Shown here one piece after another: positions 1 to 7,080 of a stretch of 7,198 bases of DNA (its first letter is position 1; every line of letters starts with the position of its first letter). The stretch comes from Proteiniphilum sp. (GTDB lineage: Bacteria > Bacteroidota > Bacteroidia > Bacteroidales > Dysgonomonadaceae). A program made the position numbers and the translations under genes. Location of the stretch: assembly GCA_012728465.1 (NCBI GenBank), contig JAAYFB010000153.1, forward strand, positions 1-7,198. Reading direction: 5' to 3'. The notes below the pieces were generated by a model. It was not told the DNA's origin and did no database searches. It saw nothing but the letters and a program-made list of their open reading frames with translations.

Positions 1-2115
1 CACCATTCGGTTTATAAATGCATTTTGTCCAAAATTGAATACATAGCTTGCACCTACACTAAGAGTATGCTGTGGTGCAAATGGTATGTAATTGCCTGAA
101 TAGTTAACTGGCAATGTGTTTCTACCCACTTTCATTTCGCTAGTATAGTTTTTAAACTTTGCACTAGCAAAACCATATTCAGAGAATAGAGTGAAGTTAG
201 TAGTAGGGTTGTATCTTACGCTTAACTCAACTCCCTTGCTTGTTGATTTTCCTGCATTATCAACAGTTCTTCCCGATGTGCCTTGGTCTTGTAGCTTGAT
301 TATTTGTATGTTGTTTACGTTTGAGTAGAATAGAGTATAGTTTAGCGATAGTCGTCTTTCAAACATCTCGTATCTACCACCTAATTCGTATGCCCAACTT
401 GTTTCTGGGTCATATGACACTTGATCTTCTAAAGGTTGGTCACTAATCGGAATAGTAGGTATGAAATCTGCAAATTGTGGTGGCATTTGCTCTTTCATAT
501 TTTTCATCAATGATTGTTGAAGTTCCGTTTGCAATATTTTCGAAAAAGCTTGCTCGTTATATCCTCCTGATTTATATCCTTTGGATGCTGATACGTATAT
601 CATCGATGTTGGTGAAAAATCATATTGAAGTGCAAACTTCGGAAGTATTTCCCAGTAGTCTTTGCTATACTTGTCTTCCATTTTTAAATCACCTTTTACA
701 GGAATACTTGGCATAGGTCTATTAGGTATCTGAAATTCTAAGTTTACATTACCGCCTATACTTTCTGTAAAGAAGTCTAGCTCAGTTTGTTCATAATCAA
801 ATCTGATGCCAGCTGTTGCGGACAGACCATTTAAACCAAATAAGTTGTTTACTGTTGACTGATGGAAAAATGCTGCACCCTTAACTGGTTTCTTATAAAT
901 TCCTGGTAGTTCAATACGTCCGTTGTTGTCATATACTATTCTTAGTGGTGCGCCTACACTTGTTGTTATTCTGTCTAGTTGTGATTGCATCACTGCCACT
1001 GCATCTTCTTTAAGAGTTACGGGTGTGTCAACCGTTCTGTTATCAATAAATCCAAACAGACCATATACCCATTTGTAGTTGCTACTGCTTTCTGATTTAA
1101 TAGTGAATTCTTGACTCAATGAGCGTTGCTTTTGCATTTGAGTAATCGTGAATACCGATTTCTCAGTGTAGTCTTGATCCATCACCATTTTGTCGTCAAG
1201 TAGTTGGTATCCAGTTGTTGAGTTCAGGCTGAATCCATCGCCTTTATAGTTTAGGGTCAGACCATTTGTGAAAAGATTTCTTTTGTATGATGAAGGATCG
1301 TTGGCAGTAGCAGTAGTTGAATCTGCGTGCATGTATGGAAACCCATTTTGAATAAAATGATCGAAGTTGGCAGAATATAGGGCTTTAAATGAAGGAGTTA
1401 TTTCCCATTCCATTTTTATTTTTCCACCTGCGTTTTTAGTTCCATCAATTCTTTTATTGGTAAAGCTATTTTTGAAATATCCATCATTCCGCTTGTAGTA
1501 TGCCCCTGCTGAAACACCAAACTTATCACTAAGTTTATTGTAGTGTGACACGCTAGCTCCAAAATGTCCATAGCTTCCACCTTCCACCATAAAAGATGTG
1601 CCTTGATGTGTAAGAGGTGATAAGGTGTAGATATTAACAATTCCTCCAATGGCATTACGTCCATATAGAGTGCCTTGTGCTCCTCTTAAAATTTCTACTC
1701 TTTGTATGTCTTGAAACTCGAAATCGAAGGCTGAGGGGTTAAAGTTTGGTATATTGTCAACATATAAGCTCACTGTTTGTGCACCCGATCTAGCCCCAAT
1801 CCCCCTAATATATATGGGTGTAGATACTCTAGATCCATATGAAGGAATGAAGAAGTTTGGGATTACGCTACTTAACTCGGGTAGCGATTGTATTCTACTA
1901 TTCGCAAGTTGCTTTGGCGACAATACTGATACCGCACTAGGCATATTCTTAAGCAGATTTGTCTCTTTTACTGATGAGGTAATCACAAATTCATCAAGAA
2001 AATATGCTTTTAATGTATCTTGAGGACTACCTTCTTTGTCTGTAGGTCCACCATTGGTGGCAAATGATAATTGTATAGCACTTATGGCTAATAGGAAGAT
2101 TATAAACTTTCTCAT
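1..2115 (-). CDS. TonB-dependent outer-membrane receptor (siderophore-receptor-like, non-SusC), C-terminus outside window
   Basis: The frame is open without a stop from the ATG at 2115 to the left edge, giving 705 residues of an incomplete protein. Residues 1-19 are a signal peptide (basic MRK, hydrophobic core, ending SFA). A TonB-box-like segment, DEFVITSS, lies at 41-48. The plug domain follows at about 50-165 with the family hallmarks YIRGIG (102-107), SLYVDNIP (116-123), VEILRG (140-145) and GTLYGRNAIGGIVNI (148-162). The rest is beta-barrel, including SKGYKSGGYNE (511-521). No CarboxypepD_reg-like domain precedes the plug and no susD partner is visible, so this is not a SusC glycan importer; the plug resembles FyuA-like siderophore receptors. 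Family knowledge: such proteins take up iron chelates, heme, cobalamin or other scarce ligands across the outer membrane using TonB energy. The actual substrate cannot be read from the sequence. A Met-rich stretch at about 537-545 is probably in an extracellular loop. It appears to be transcribed alone from the promoter at 2146-2176. Confidence 0.95.
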   Translation of the reverse strand, partial: MRKFIIFLLAISAIQLSFATNGGPTDKEGSPQDTLKAYFLDEFVITSSVKETNLLKNMPSAVSVLSPKQLANSRIQSLPELSSVIPNFFIPSYGSRVSTPIYIRGIGARSGAQTVSLYVDNIPNFNPSAFDFEFQDIQRVEILRGAQGTLYGRNAIGGIVNIYTLSPLTHQGTSFMVEGGSYGHFGASVSHYNKLSDKFGVSAGAYYKRNDGYFKNSFTNKRIDGTKNAGGKIKMEWEITPSFKALYSANFDHFIQNGFPYMHADSTTATANDPSSYKRNLFTNGLTLNYKGDGFSLNSTTGYQLLDDKMVMDQDYTEKSVFTITQMQKQRSLSQEFTIKSESSSNYKWVYGLFGFIDNRTVDTPVTLKEDAVAVMQSQLDRITTSVGAPLRIVYDNNGRIELPGIYKKPVKGAAFFHQSTVNNLFGLNGLSATAGIRFDYEQTELDFFTESIGGNVNLEFQIPNRPMPSIPVKGDLKMEDKYSKDYWEILPKFALQYDFSPTSMIYVSASKGYKSGGYNEQAFSKILQTELQQSLMKNMKEQMPPQFADFIPTIPISDQPLEDQVSYDPETSWAYELGGRYEMFERRLSLNYTLFYSNVNNIQIIKLQDQGTSGRTVDNAGKSTSKGVELSVRYNPTTNFTLFSEYGFASAKFKNYTSEMKVGRNTLPVNYSGNYIPFAPQHTLSVGASYVFNFGQNAFINRMV

Positions 2116-2145
2116 TTATTATAATATTAAGATATTTTTATGATG

Positions 2146-2176
2146 CAAAGTTATAGAATGATATTATTATTGACAA
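2146..2176 (-). promoter_or_regulatory. Bacteroidetes-type promoter for the TonB-dependent receptor
   Basis: Read on the minus strand, TAACTTTG (2153-2146) matches the Bacteroidetes -7 consensus TAnnTTTG exactly, and a TTG (2176-2174) lies 20 bases upstream where the -33 element belongs. Transcription should start near 2141, leaving a leader of about 25 bases. The segment just before the ATG is A/T only, with no Shine-Dalgarno motif, which is usual in this phylum. The start site is inferred. Confidence 0.6.
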
Positions 2177-2194
2177 TCACTACAAATAGTGATT
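2175..2194. promoter_or_regulatory. Perfect 8-4-8 palindrome at the receptor promoter, candidate operator
   Basis: AATCACTA (2175-2182) and TAGTGATT (2187-2194) are exact reverse complements separated by CAAA. The palindrome overlaps the -33 triplet of the receptor promoter by two bases and is centred about 43 bases upstream of the inferred transcription start. This suits a dimeric regulator, acting either as a repressor or as an activator in the class II position. A run of seven T follows on the plus strand (2193-2199), so it could formally be a plus-strand terminator, but no plus-strand gene lies upstream. I cannot assign it to a known regulator. Confidence 0.45.
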
Positions 2195-2218
2195 TTTTTC
2201 TTTAATTGAATATGAAGC

Positions 2219-2266
2219 AAAAAAACTGACTCATCTGGATGAGGGTTCATACAGATGAGTCAGTTT
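2219..2266 (-). terminator. Intrinsic terminator of the pheS-DUF4831-DUF3298 operon
   Basis: On the minus strand this forms a 15-bp perfect stem (2266-2252 with 2237-2223). Inside it, after one mismatch (2251/2238), are four more pairs (2250-2247 with 2242-2239) and a 4-base loop. The stem runs straight into seven U (2225-2219 on the minus transcript). It begins 26 bases after the stop codon of the lipoprotein gene and ends before the receptor promoter, so it separates the two transcription units. Confidence 0.9.
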
Positions 2267-2292
2267 AATATTTTAAGCAAGACTGTTATCTC

Positions 2293-3162
2293 TTATTGTG
2301 CTTTCTCTTTTGTGAAGATTTTGTCTATTACATTTTCAGCTTTAAGTATATCTTTAAGATCCTCGTATGGAATATCTACTTCAATTACTCCCATTACGTA
2401 TGGAGCAATCTCGTATTGATTAAAGGCATAGTGAATACCTTCATCATCAAGCCAAAAGTTATTGTTAGGGAATATGTCTTCAATATTGAAAAAGCCTTTT
2501 TCCACTAATCCTTCTGGAGTAGTTACATCATTTTCAACCATCAATTTATTTACCATAATTTCTGCAAGCGATTTCTGATAGTTGGGAACAAATATATCTT
2601 CTTCCGAAATAGTAACTAGTTCATTTAAATCTATATTTGTGTAAGTAACTCTCATTGATCCATGAGCACCACCTGTATAGGTGCTTTGCTCTACTGAATA
2701 GCTTATCAATGAATTGTTTTGAAACAACACCTTGTTGTTGTAGTTCAAATAATACCAATACCACATGGGACCACTACTGCCTTCTGGCAACCTCTTAGCC
2801 TCTTCGTAGTAAGAGTTTGAAAGCGATTTGTAGTCTTCTCTATATTGTGCCAAGAAGTTATCTGTTGCCTCTTGAGGTGATAGATTGTCATTATCAACAT
2901 CAGAAAAGAAAGTGCCTACAAATATTTGTTGTAAACGAGCCAAATCCTCATCCGATTTAAATTTCTTTGGATACAGAAAGTTAATGTTTACATCTGCATG
3001 TGGCAATGTTGTATCATTAACTTCTAAAAGCTGAACGTGCTCACTAACCACTATACTGTCGAATGTTATACTGTTCTCGTTCTGCTTTGTTTTTTTGCAT
3101 GATGCAAGCATTACAAAAAAACAAAGAATAAGTACTGGATAAATAATTGATCTATTCTTCAT
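2293..3162 (-). CDS. RsiV-like lipoprotein with DUF4163/DUF3298 domains
   Basis: The 289-residue protein starts with a lipoprotein signal peptide; the lipobox is LASC at 19-22, with Cys22 as the probable lipidated residue. It should be anchored in the envelope facing the periplasm or the surface. The body matches the DUF4163 plus DUF3298 architecture: the signature YTGGAHG is at 162-168 and the C-terminal DUF3298 signature YEIAPYVMG at 250-258. Known relatives are the anti-sigma factor RsiV of Bacillus, which binds lysozyme, and the non-catalytic part of PdaC deacetylases. Here there is no cytoplasmic anti-sigma segment and no deacetylase domain, so neither function can be transferred. The gene starts 18 bases after the DUF4831 stop and is the last in the operon, just before the terminator. 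The family assignment is firm; the function is unknown. Confidence 0.85.
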   Translation of the reverse strand: MKNRSIIYPVLILCFFVMLASCKKTKQNENSITFDSIVVSEHVQLLEVNDTTLPHADVNINFLYPKKFKSDEDLARLQQIFVGTFFSDVDNDNLSPQEATDNFLAQYREDYKSLSNSYYEEAKRLPEGSSGPMWYWYYLNYNNKVLFQNNSLISYSVEQSTYTGGAHGSMRVTYTNIDLNELVTISEEDIFVPNYQKSLAEIMVNKLMVENDVTTPEGLVEKGFFNIEDIFPNNNFWLDDEGIHYAFNQYEIAPYVMGVIEVDIPYEDLKDILKAENVIDKIFTKEKAQ

Positions 3163-3180
3163 AATTTTCTGTGGTTTTAG

Positions 3181-4260
3181 TTATTGAATTATTTGTTTGA
3201 TAGCCCCAAGATTGGGAAAGAACTCAACCTTGATAGGTTGTTTCTTATTGTCCAACATTCTTTTTGTTAGCACATCTTGTGTGCCAAATTGTACGATATC
3301 AATTTCTTGATTGTTAAGCACTCTATTATTAAATTCGATCGTGAGTTGAGCCTTTGCAGGTATATTATATACTACACCCTCCGACAACTTTTTATCGAAG
3401 CTCTGCTTTTCCTTATCAGTAAGGAATATCTCTGGTCTAGGATTTTTTCTTTTTAGAGATAGATATATCGGTTCGCCAGCCAGATTATCTGCGTCAATTG
3501 GGCCTAGTTTTTTTGAGAATCGACCAATAACCATTCTATCTATATCTTGATTGTTTGGAACAACATTTATCTCTTTGATGAAATATTCAGTTTGTATGTT
3601 GCCAGTAAATAGCTCGGTAAGAGCTCTTTCTTGATTATCTATTTGCTCCATCACAATTTTGTAAGCCTCACCATCTGGTGGCATATTGTCAGCTTCGCCA
3701 ATTAATATGTCGTTCTTGCTTCGGCGTAAATCAAATATTTGTCTGGATACTAGCTCTGCTTGTTTAGCAGTTGAGCCAGCCATCAATACTTCCTCTCCAA
3801 GAAAACGCCTAGCGTTTATTGGAGCCGCAGAAGGGGCGGGTAGTTGATAGTTTGCTTTACCTTCAATTATTGCGTCAGTATTTATTGCGCCAATAAGCCC
3901 ATCTACAGTTAGCTCTACGAATGGAGCTATCGATTTTGGGTTGAAAATAACCATGAATGATTGTTCAGGATTAGGAACCCCAATATTATCAACAAATACT
4001 TCTTCGATAGTATATTCAGTGTTACTTTCTGTGATTGGGTCAATGTTAAGATATCTTTGGGCAAACTGATAAAATTCACCCCTAGTATATACAGTCTTCT
4101 TTACCTTCACTGTTACTGATAAAGACGTTTTGGGTAATGAGTACACCACACCATAGTTGTTAGCCTTTATTGCGTTAGTCCTCACCGATTGCTGTGCTTG
4201 CATAATTGCTGTTGTAGCAAACAGAATAGTAATAATCAGGGTTTGAATTTTAAGTCTCAT
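3181..4260 (-). CDS. DUF4831 family exported protein
   Basis: This is a 359-residue protein with a signal peptide of about 22 residues (MRLK, hydrophobic core, MQAQ) and no lipobox, so it is probably periplasmic or associated with the outer membrane. The body fits the uncharacterised DUF4831 family as I recall it: an N-terminal VVYSLPKTSLSV segment (38-49), a central block IFDLRRSKNDILIGEAD (175-191) continuing with MPPDGEAYK (193-201) and ERALTELFTG (211-220), and a C-terminal GVVYNIPAKAQL (295-306). There are no cysteines and no recognisable catalytic motif. Its start lies 25 bases after the pheS stop, in an A/T-rich gap with no terminator-like hairpin, so it is probably co-transcribed with pheS and with the lipoprotein gene that follows. 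Its role is unknown. Confidence 0.8.
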   Translation of the reverse strand: MRLKIQTLIITILFATTAIMQAQQSVRTNAIKANNYGVVYSLPKTSLSVTVKVKKTVYTRGEFYQFAQRYLNIDPITESNTEYTIEEVFVDNIGVPNPEQSFMVIFNPKSIAPFVELTVDGLIGAINTDAIIEGKANYQLPAPSAAPINARRFLGEEVLMAGSTAKQAELVSRQIFDLRRSKNDILIGEADNMPPDGEAYKIVMEQIDNQERALTELFTGNIQTEYFIKEINVVPNNQDIDRMVIGRFSKKLGPIDADNLAGEPIYLSLKRKNPRPEIFLTDKEKQSFDKKLSEGVVYNIPAKAQLTIEFNNRVLNNQEIDIVQFGTQDVLTKRMLDNKKQPIKVEFFPNLGAIKQIIQ

Positions 4261-4285
4261 GCTTTAATTAAAAAAAATGTTCTTG

Positions 4286-5305
4286 TTAATGTGCATTCTG
4301 AAATTGCTCCAAGAAGCTTACATCATTCTCCGAGAACATACGTAAGTCTTTTACTTGATATTTCAGATTTGTAATTCGCTCTATTCCCATTCCTAATGCG
4401 TATCCGCTATATACTTTGCTGTCAATACCACAGTTTTCAAGCACATTTGGGTCAATCATTCCACAGCCAAGTATTTCTACCCAACCAGTATGTTTGCAAA
4501 ATGGGCATCCCGTGCCACCACATATATTACATGATATATCCATTTCGGCACTTGGCTCTGTGAATGGGAAGTATGATGGGCGAAGTCTTATTTTAGTATC
4601 TTCTCCAAACATCTCTTTGGCAAAGAAAAGGAGTGCTTGTCTTAAATCAACAAACGATACATCTTTATCAATATACAATGCCTCTACTTGATGGAAAAAA
4701 CAGTGTGCACGATACGAAATGGCCTCATTCCTATAAACACGTCCAGGGCAAATAATCCTGATTGGTGGCTTAGTGTTTTGCATCACACGTGTTTGCACCG
4801 ATGAGGTGTGTGTGCGAAGCACTACTTGTGGGTCGCTTTGGATGAAAAATGTATCTTGCATATCTCGTGCAGGATGATCGTCAGCAAAGTTTAGAGCTGA
4901 AAATACATGCCAGTCATCTTCTATTTCGGGACCTTCGGCTATCGAAAACCCCAATCGCTTGAAAATATCATTAATTTCCTCTTTTACTATAGATAGTGGA
5001 TGACGTGCACCAAGAGGTATAGGATATGACGTGCGAGTTAAATCTATCTCAGTATTTTGTACGTTTGAGTTTTCAAACTCCTCTTTTAATGCCTTTATTT
5101 TATCTTGTGCTATTTGTTTAAGCTGATTAAGTTTCATCCCAACTTCACGCTTTTGATCTGCAGGGACTGTTCTAAAGTTGTCCATTAAGACCGATATAGA
5201 ACCCTTTTTACTCAAATATTTGATACGTAGGGCTTCAAGTTCTTCTGCGTTTTGTGCTCTTAAATTTTCTATCTCGTCTAAAAGCGAGTGAATTTTATCT
5301 AACAT
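4286..5305 (-). CDS. pheS: Phenylalanyl-tRNA synthetase alpha subunit
   Basis: PheS is the catalytic alpha chain of the (alpha-beta)2 class II enzyme that charges tRNA-Phe with phenylalanine in the cytoplasm. The 339-residue protein has an N-terminal coiled-coil arm (about 1-85) that contacts tRNA, GARHPLS at 99-105 before motif 1, the motif 2 region GRVYRNEAIS (188-197) with FHQVE (204-208), the phenylalanine-pocket segment SYFPFTEPSAE (244-254) and motif 3 GMGIER (305-310). The Ala in GYALGMGIER (303) corresponds to the pocket Ala294 of E. coli PheS. A four-cysteine insert (C259, C262, C267, C270) is present, as in many non-enteric bacterial PheS. The frame extends upstream to an ATG at 5344, but those 13 extra codons lack similarity to PheS and cover the -7 element, so I start at 5305, which begins MLDKIHSLLDEIENL. 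pheT is not adjacent; the next genes downstream are a DUF4831 gene and a lipoprotein gene. Confidence 0.97.
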   Translation of the reverse strand: MLDKIHSLLDEIENLRAQNAEELEALRIKYLSKKGSISVLMDNFRTVPADQKREVGMKLNQLKQIAQDKIKALKEEFENSNVQNTEIDLTRTSYPIPLGARHPLSIVKEEINDIFKRLGFSIAEGPEIEDDWHVFSALNFADDHPARDMQDTFFIQSDPQVVLRTHTSSVQTRVMQNTKPPIRIICPGRVYRNEAISYRAHCFFHQVEALYIDKDVSFVDLRQALLFFAKEMFGEDTKIRLRPSYFPFTEPSAEMDISCNICGGTGCPFCKHTGWVEILGCGMIDPNVLENCGIDSKVYSGYALGMGIERITNLKYQVKDLRMFSENDVSFLEQFQNAH

Positions 5306-5333
5306 ACGATTTTTTTTACTGATAATTAATATG

Positions 5334-5341
5334 CAAAAATA
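5334..5341 (-). promoter_or_regulatory. Probable -7 element of the pheS operon promoter
   Basis: TATTTTTG on the minus strand matches TAnnTTTG exactly and would start transcription about 24 bases before the pheS ATG at 5305. No convincing -33 TTTG lies at 19-21 bases; the nearest candidate is a TTTC 23 bases away. The leader is too short for a leader-peptide attenuator or a T-box, and none is visible. Confidence 0.4.
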
Positions 5342-5385
5342 CATTTTTCTTGTTGATTATCCTTGAAAATAAAGAAAGAATTCAT

Positions 5386-5420
5386 TTTGAAAGCTTTTTG
5401 CAAAACATGTTGTATTTTTG
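5386..5420 (+). promoter_or_regulatory. Probable tilS promoter
   Basis: TATTTTTG (5413-5420) matches the Bacteroidetes -7 consensus and TTTG (5386-5389) lies upstream at 23 bases, slightly longer than the usual 19-21. Transcription would start near 5425, giving a leader of about 30 bases. With the opposite pheS element it makes the 150-base gap a divergent promoter region. Confidence 0.4.
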
Positions 5421-5455
5421 TGGATGTTGATGTTAAATGAATAAGAAAAGGTGAA

Positions 5456-6763
5456 ATGCTTGATAAAGTAAAGAGATATATTGCCGATAATAAGCTGTTT
5501 GAACAGTCTGATAAGCTTCTAGTTGGGCTCAGTGGTGGTGCTGATTCTATGGCTTTGCTAAATGTTTTGATTGAACTAAAGTATGATTGTTTTGCGGCCC
5601 ATTGTAATTTTCATCTTAGAGGCGAGGAGTCTGATAAAGACCAGCTGTATGTAGAAGATTGGTGCAACTTTAAGAATATTCCTCTCATTACAGTTGATTT
5701 TGATACGACCAAATATGCAGCTGATAATAAAATATCTATTGAGATGGCAGCTCGTGAATTGCGATATAGATGGTTTGAGAGAGTTCGTAAGGATCATGAT
5801 GCTGATTATATAGCTGTGGGGCATCATCTAAACGATTCAATTGAGACTTTTCTTCTCAATCTTATTCGCGGCACTGGCATTAGTGGACTTAGTGGTATTG
5901 CGCCAAAAAATGGAAGGGTGGTGCGTCCTTTACTATCTGTAAGTCGTGAAGAGATTGAGGAATACTTAGATGGTAAGGCTACTAACTTTAGAGTTGATAG
6001 TACTAATCTTGAGGATATATATACCCGAAACTTTGTTCGTCTCAATCTTTTACCCTCTCTCGAAAAGATTAATCCCTCTATTAATGATGCTATAGCACGT
6101 ACTTCTAAAAATTTATCGGAAGTAGAAAAGGTGTATCGTCATGTGATGGAGAAAGATATAAAAGTGGTTTTACTAGACAATGTTATTGATATTGAAAAGC
6201 TGAAGCAAACTATATCACCACAATCTGTGCTGTTTGAAATTCTATTCCCTTTGGGCTTTTCACCTTCATCCATTGAAGATGTATTAGATAGTATTGACGC
6301 TACACCAGGAAAGGTTTTTTATTCGCCAAGCCATAGATTGATAAAAGATCGTATATCCCTTTTGATTGATGAGTTGAGTACTAACGAAGTTGAAAACAGA
6401 ACATTCACTATTAATAAGGGGAATACTCATATTGATTTGCCTTTGGATATGAGTTTTGATGTTAAGCCGTATCCCGTTGATATAACAAAATCACCTAAAT
6501 ATCTTTATCTGGATGCAGATTTGATTACGTATCCGTTAGTATTGCGAAAATGGCAGCTAGGAGATTGGTTTGTACCTTTTGGGATGAAGGGACGAAAGAA
6601 ACTAAGTGATTTTTTTACCGATCAAAAGTTTAGCATTAAGGATAAGGAAGATGTTTGGATATTAGTGTCGGGCGAAGATATAGTTTGGGTAGTAGGGCAC
6701 AGAAGTGATGATAGATTTAGAGTAACCCCCAAAACAAAAAATGTTTTAGTCATCAATATTTAA
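5456..6763 (+). CDS. tilS: tRNA(Ile)-lysidine synthetase
   Basis: TilS uses ATP and lysine to convert C34 of the tRNA-Ile with CAU anticodon to lysidine, which changes its decoding from AUG to AUA and its charging from Met to Ile. It is essential in most bacteria. The 435-residue protein has the N-terminal PP-loop ATPase motif SGGADS (26-31), HCNFHLRG (49-56), the GHHLNDSIET motif (122-131), RGTGISGL (138-145), RPLL (157-160), and DSTN with RNFVR (181-184, 191-195). A linker leads to the C-terminal tRNA-binding domain at about 359-433, with RKWQLGDWFVPFGMKG (364-379) and KKLSDFF (381-387). All expected parts are present and the length is normal for the long form. The start at 5456 places 25 residues before the PP-loop, as usual; AGG at 5449-5451 is a weak ribosome-binding site. 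It is divergent from pheS and probably monocistronic. Confidence 0.96.
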   Translation: MLDKVKRYIADNKLFEQSDKLLVGLSGGADSMALLNVLIELKYDCFAAHCNFHLRGEESDKDQLYVEDWCNFKNIPLITVDFDTTKYAADNKISIEMAARELRYRWFERVRKDHDADYIAVGHHLNDSIETFLLNLIRGTGISGLSGIAPKNGRVVRPLLSVSREEIEEYLDGKATNFRVDSTNLEDIYTRNFVRLNLLPSLEKINPSINDAIARTSKNLSEVEKVYRHVMEKDIKVVLLDNVIDIEKLKQTISPQSVLFEILFPLGFSPSSIEDVLDSIDATPGKVFYSPSHRLIKDRISLLIDELSTNEVENRTFTINKGNTHIDLPLDMSFDVKPYPVDITKSPKYLYLDADLITYPLVLRKWQLGDWFVPFGMKGRKKLSDFFTDQKFSIKDKEDVWILVSGEDIVWVVGHRSDDRFRVTPKTKNVLVINI

Positions 6764-6771
6764 ATGATTTT

Positions 6772-6808
6772 ATTGCACTTATTGATGCAATGTGGCAATT
6801 ATGCATCA
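6772..6808. repeat. Overlapping short inverted repeats downstream of tilS
   Basis: ATTGCA (6772-6777) pairs with TGCAAT (6786-6791), and TGATGCA (6783-6789) pairs with TGCATCA (6802-6808). The two hairpins share 6786-6789 and exclude each other. The first T-run begins some 18 bases later, so neither is a convincing intrinsic terminator. They are the only structure I see in the AT-rich spacer directly after the tilS stop. Confidence 0.25.
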
Positions 6809-6853
6809 TATATATTCGAAAAGTCATTTTTTTGTTTGTCAAAACTATTTTTT

Positions 6854-6886
6854 TTTGTAATTTCATTGCCTAATAAAATATGCTTG
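6854..6886 (+). promoter_or_regulatory. Candidate promoter for the 45-residue small protein
   Basis: TATGCTTG (6879-6886) matches TAnnTTTG at all but one position, and TTTG (6854-6857) lies 21 bases upstream. The expected transcription start near 6891 leaves a leader of about 35 bases that is A-rich up to the ATG. The flanking sequence is very AT-rich, so chance matches are likely. Confidence 0.35.
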
Positions 6887-6926
6887 ATAAAATAAATTGT
6901 CTAACTATTATAAAAAAATAAACACG

Positions 6927-7064
6927 ATGAAAGCTGACCCATTAAAAGATTTTCTAGTGGTTGCTGCCGTATCCACTTTGTCATACCTCTTTGTGAGAAA
7001 TTATATGAAACGTAAAAAGGCGGAGAAACAAATGAAAGATTTTATTCACTTTCAGTTGTTTTGA
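6927..7064 (+). CDS. Small single-pass membrane protein, 45 residues, unknown function
   Basis: The reading frame from ATG 6927 to TGA 7064 encodes 45 residues. A hydrophobic segment at about 9-24 (FLVVAAVSTLSYLFV) is followed by a strongly basic stretch with RNYMKRKKAEK (24-34). By the positive-inside rule this predicts one membrane helix with the C-terminus in the cytoplasm. The acidic and polar start (MKADP) lacks the charge pattern of a cleaved signal peptide. An A-rich stretch TAAAAAAATAAACACG precedes the ATG, as in other Bacteroidetes genes, and a plausible promoter lies upstream. Base composition rises from the very AT-rich spacer to normal coding composition exactly at the ATG, which supports a real gene. 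I do not recognise the family. No paired toxin or antisense RNA is apparent. Confidence 0.55.
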   Translation: MKADPLKDFLVVAAVSTLSYLFVRNYMKRKKAEKQMKDFIHFQLF

Positions 7065-7080
7065 TGGTACAATATAATTG

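Noticed and set aside
477..716. Plus-strand frame of 79 codons inside the receptor gene; similar frames at 1754-2023, 2296-2508, 4189-4374 and 4416-4691.
   Set aside because: All are antisense shadows of strongly supported minus-strand genes and have no recognisable domains.
1416..1664. Minus-strand frame of 82 codons overlapping the receptor gene in another register; also minus-strand frames at 5576-5827 and 5824-6045 inside tilS.
   Set aside because: They overlap conserved receptor plug/barrel or TilS catalytic sequence and show no family features.
2175..2199. The palindrome plus seven T read as a plus-strand intrinsic terminator.
   Set aside because: The sequence form fits, but no plus-strand gene lies to its left: 1-2115 is coding on the minus strand. 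Its position at the receptor promoter makes an operator more likely.
5424..5454. Very short frames before tilS (MLMLNE at 5424-5444 and MNKKR at 5437-5454), possible leader peptides.
   Set aside because: The first starts at or before the inferred transcription start, and neither has a ribosome-binding site, a regulatory codon run or an associated attenuator hairpin.
6820..6857. T-rich stretches after tilS as an intrinsic terminator.
   Set aside because: No stable stem lies directly before either T-run; the nearest inverted repeats end at 6808.
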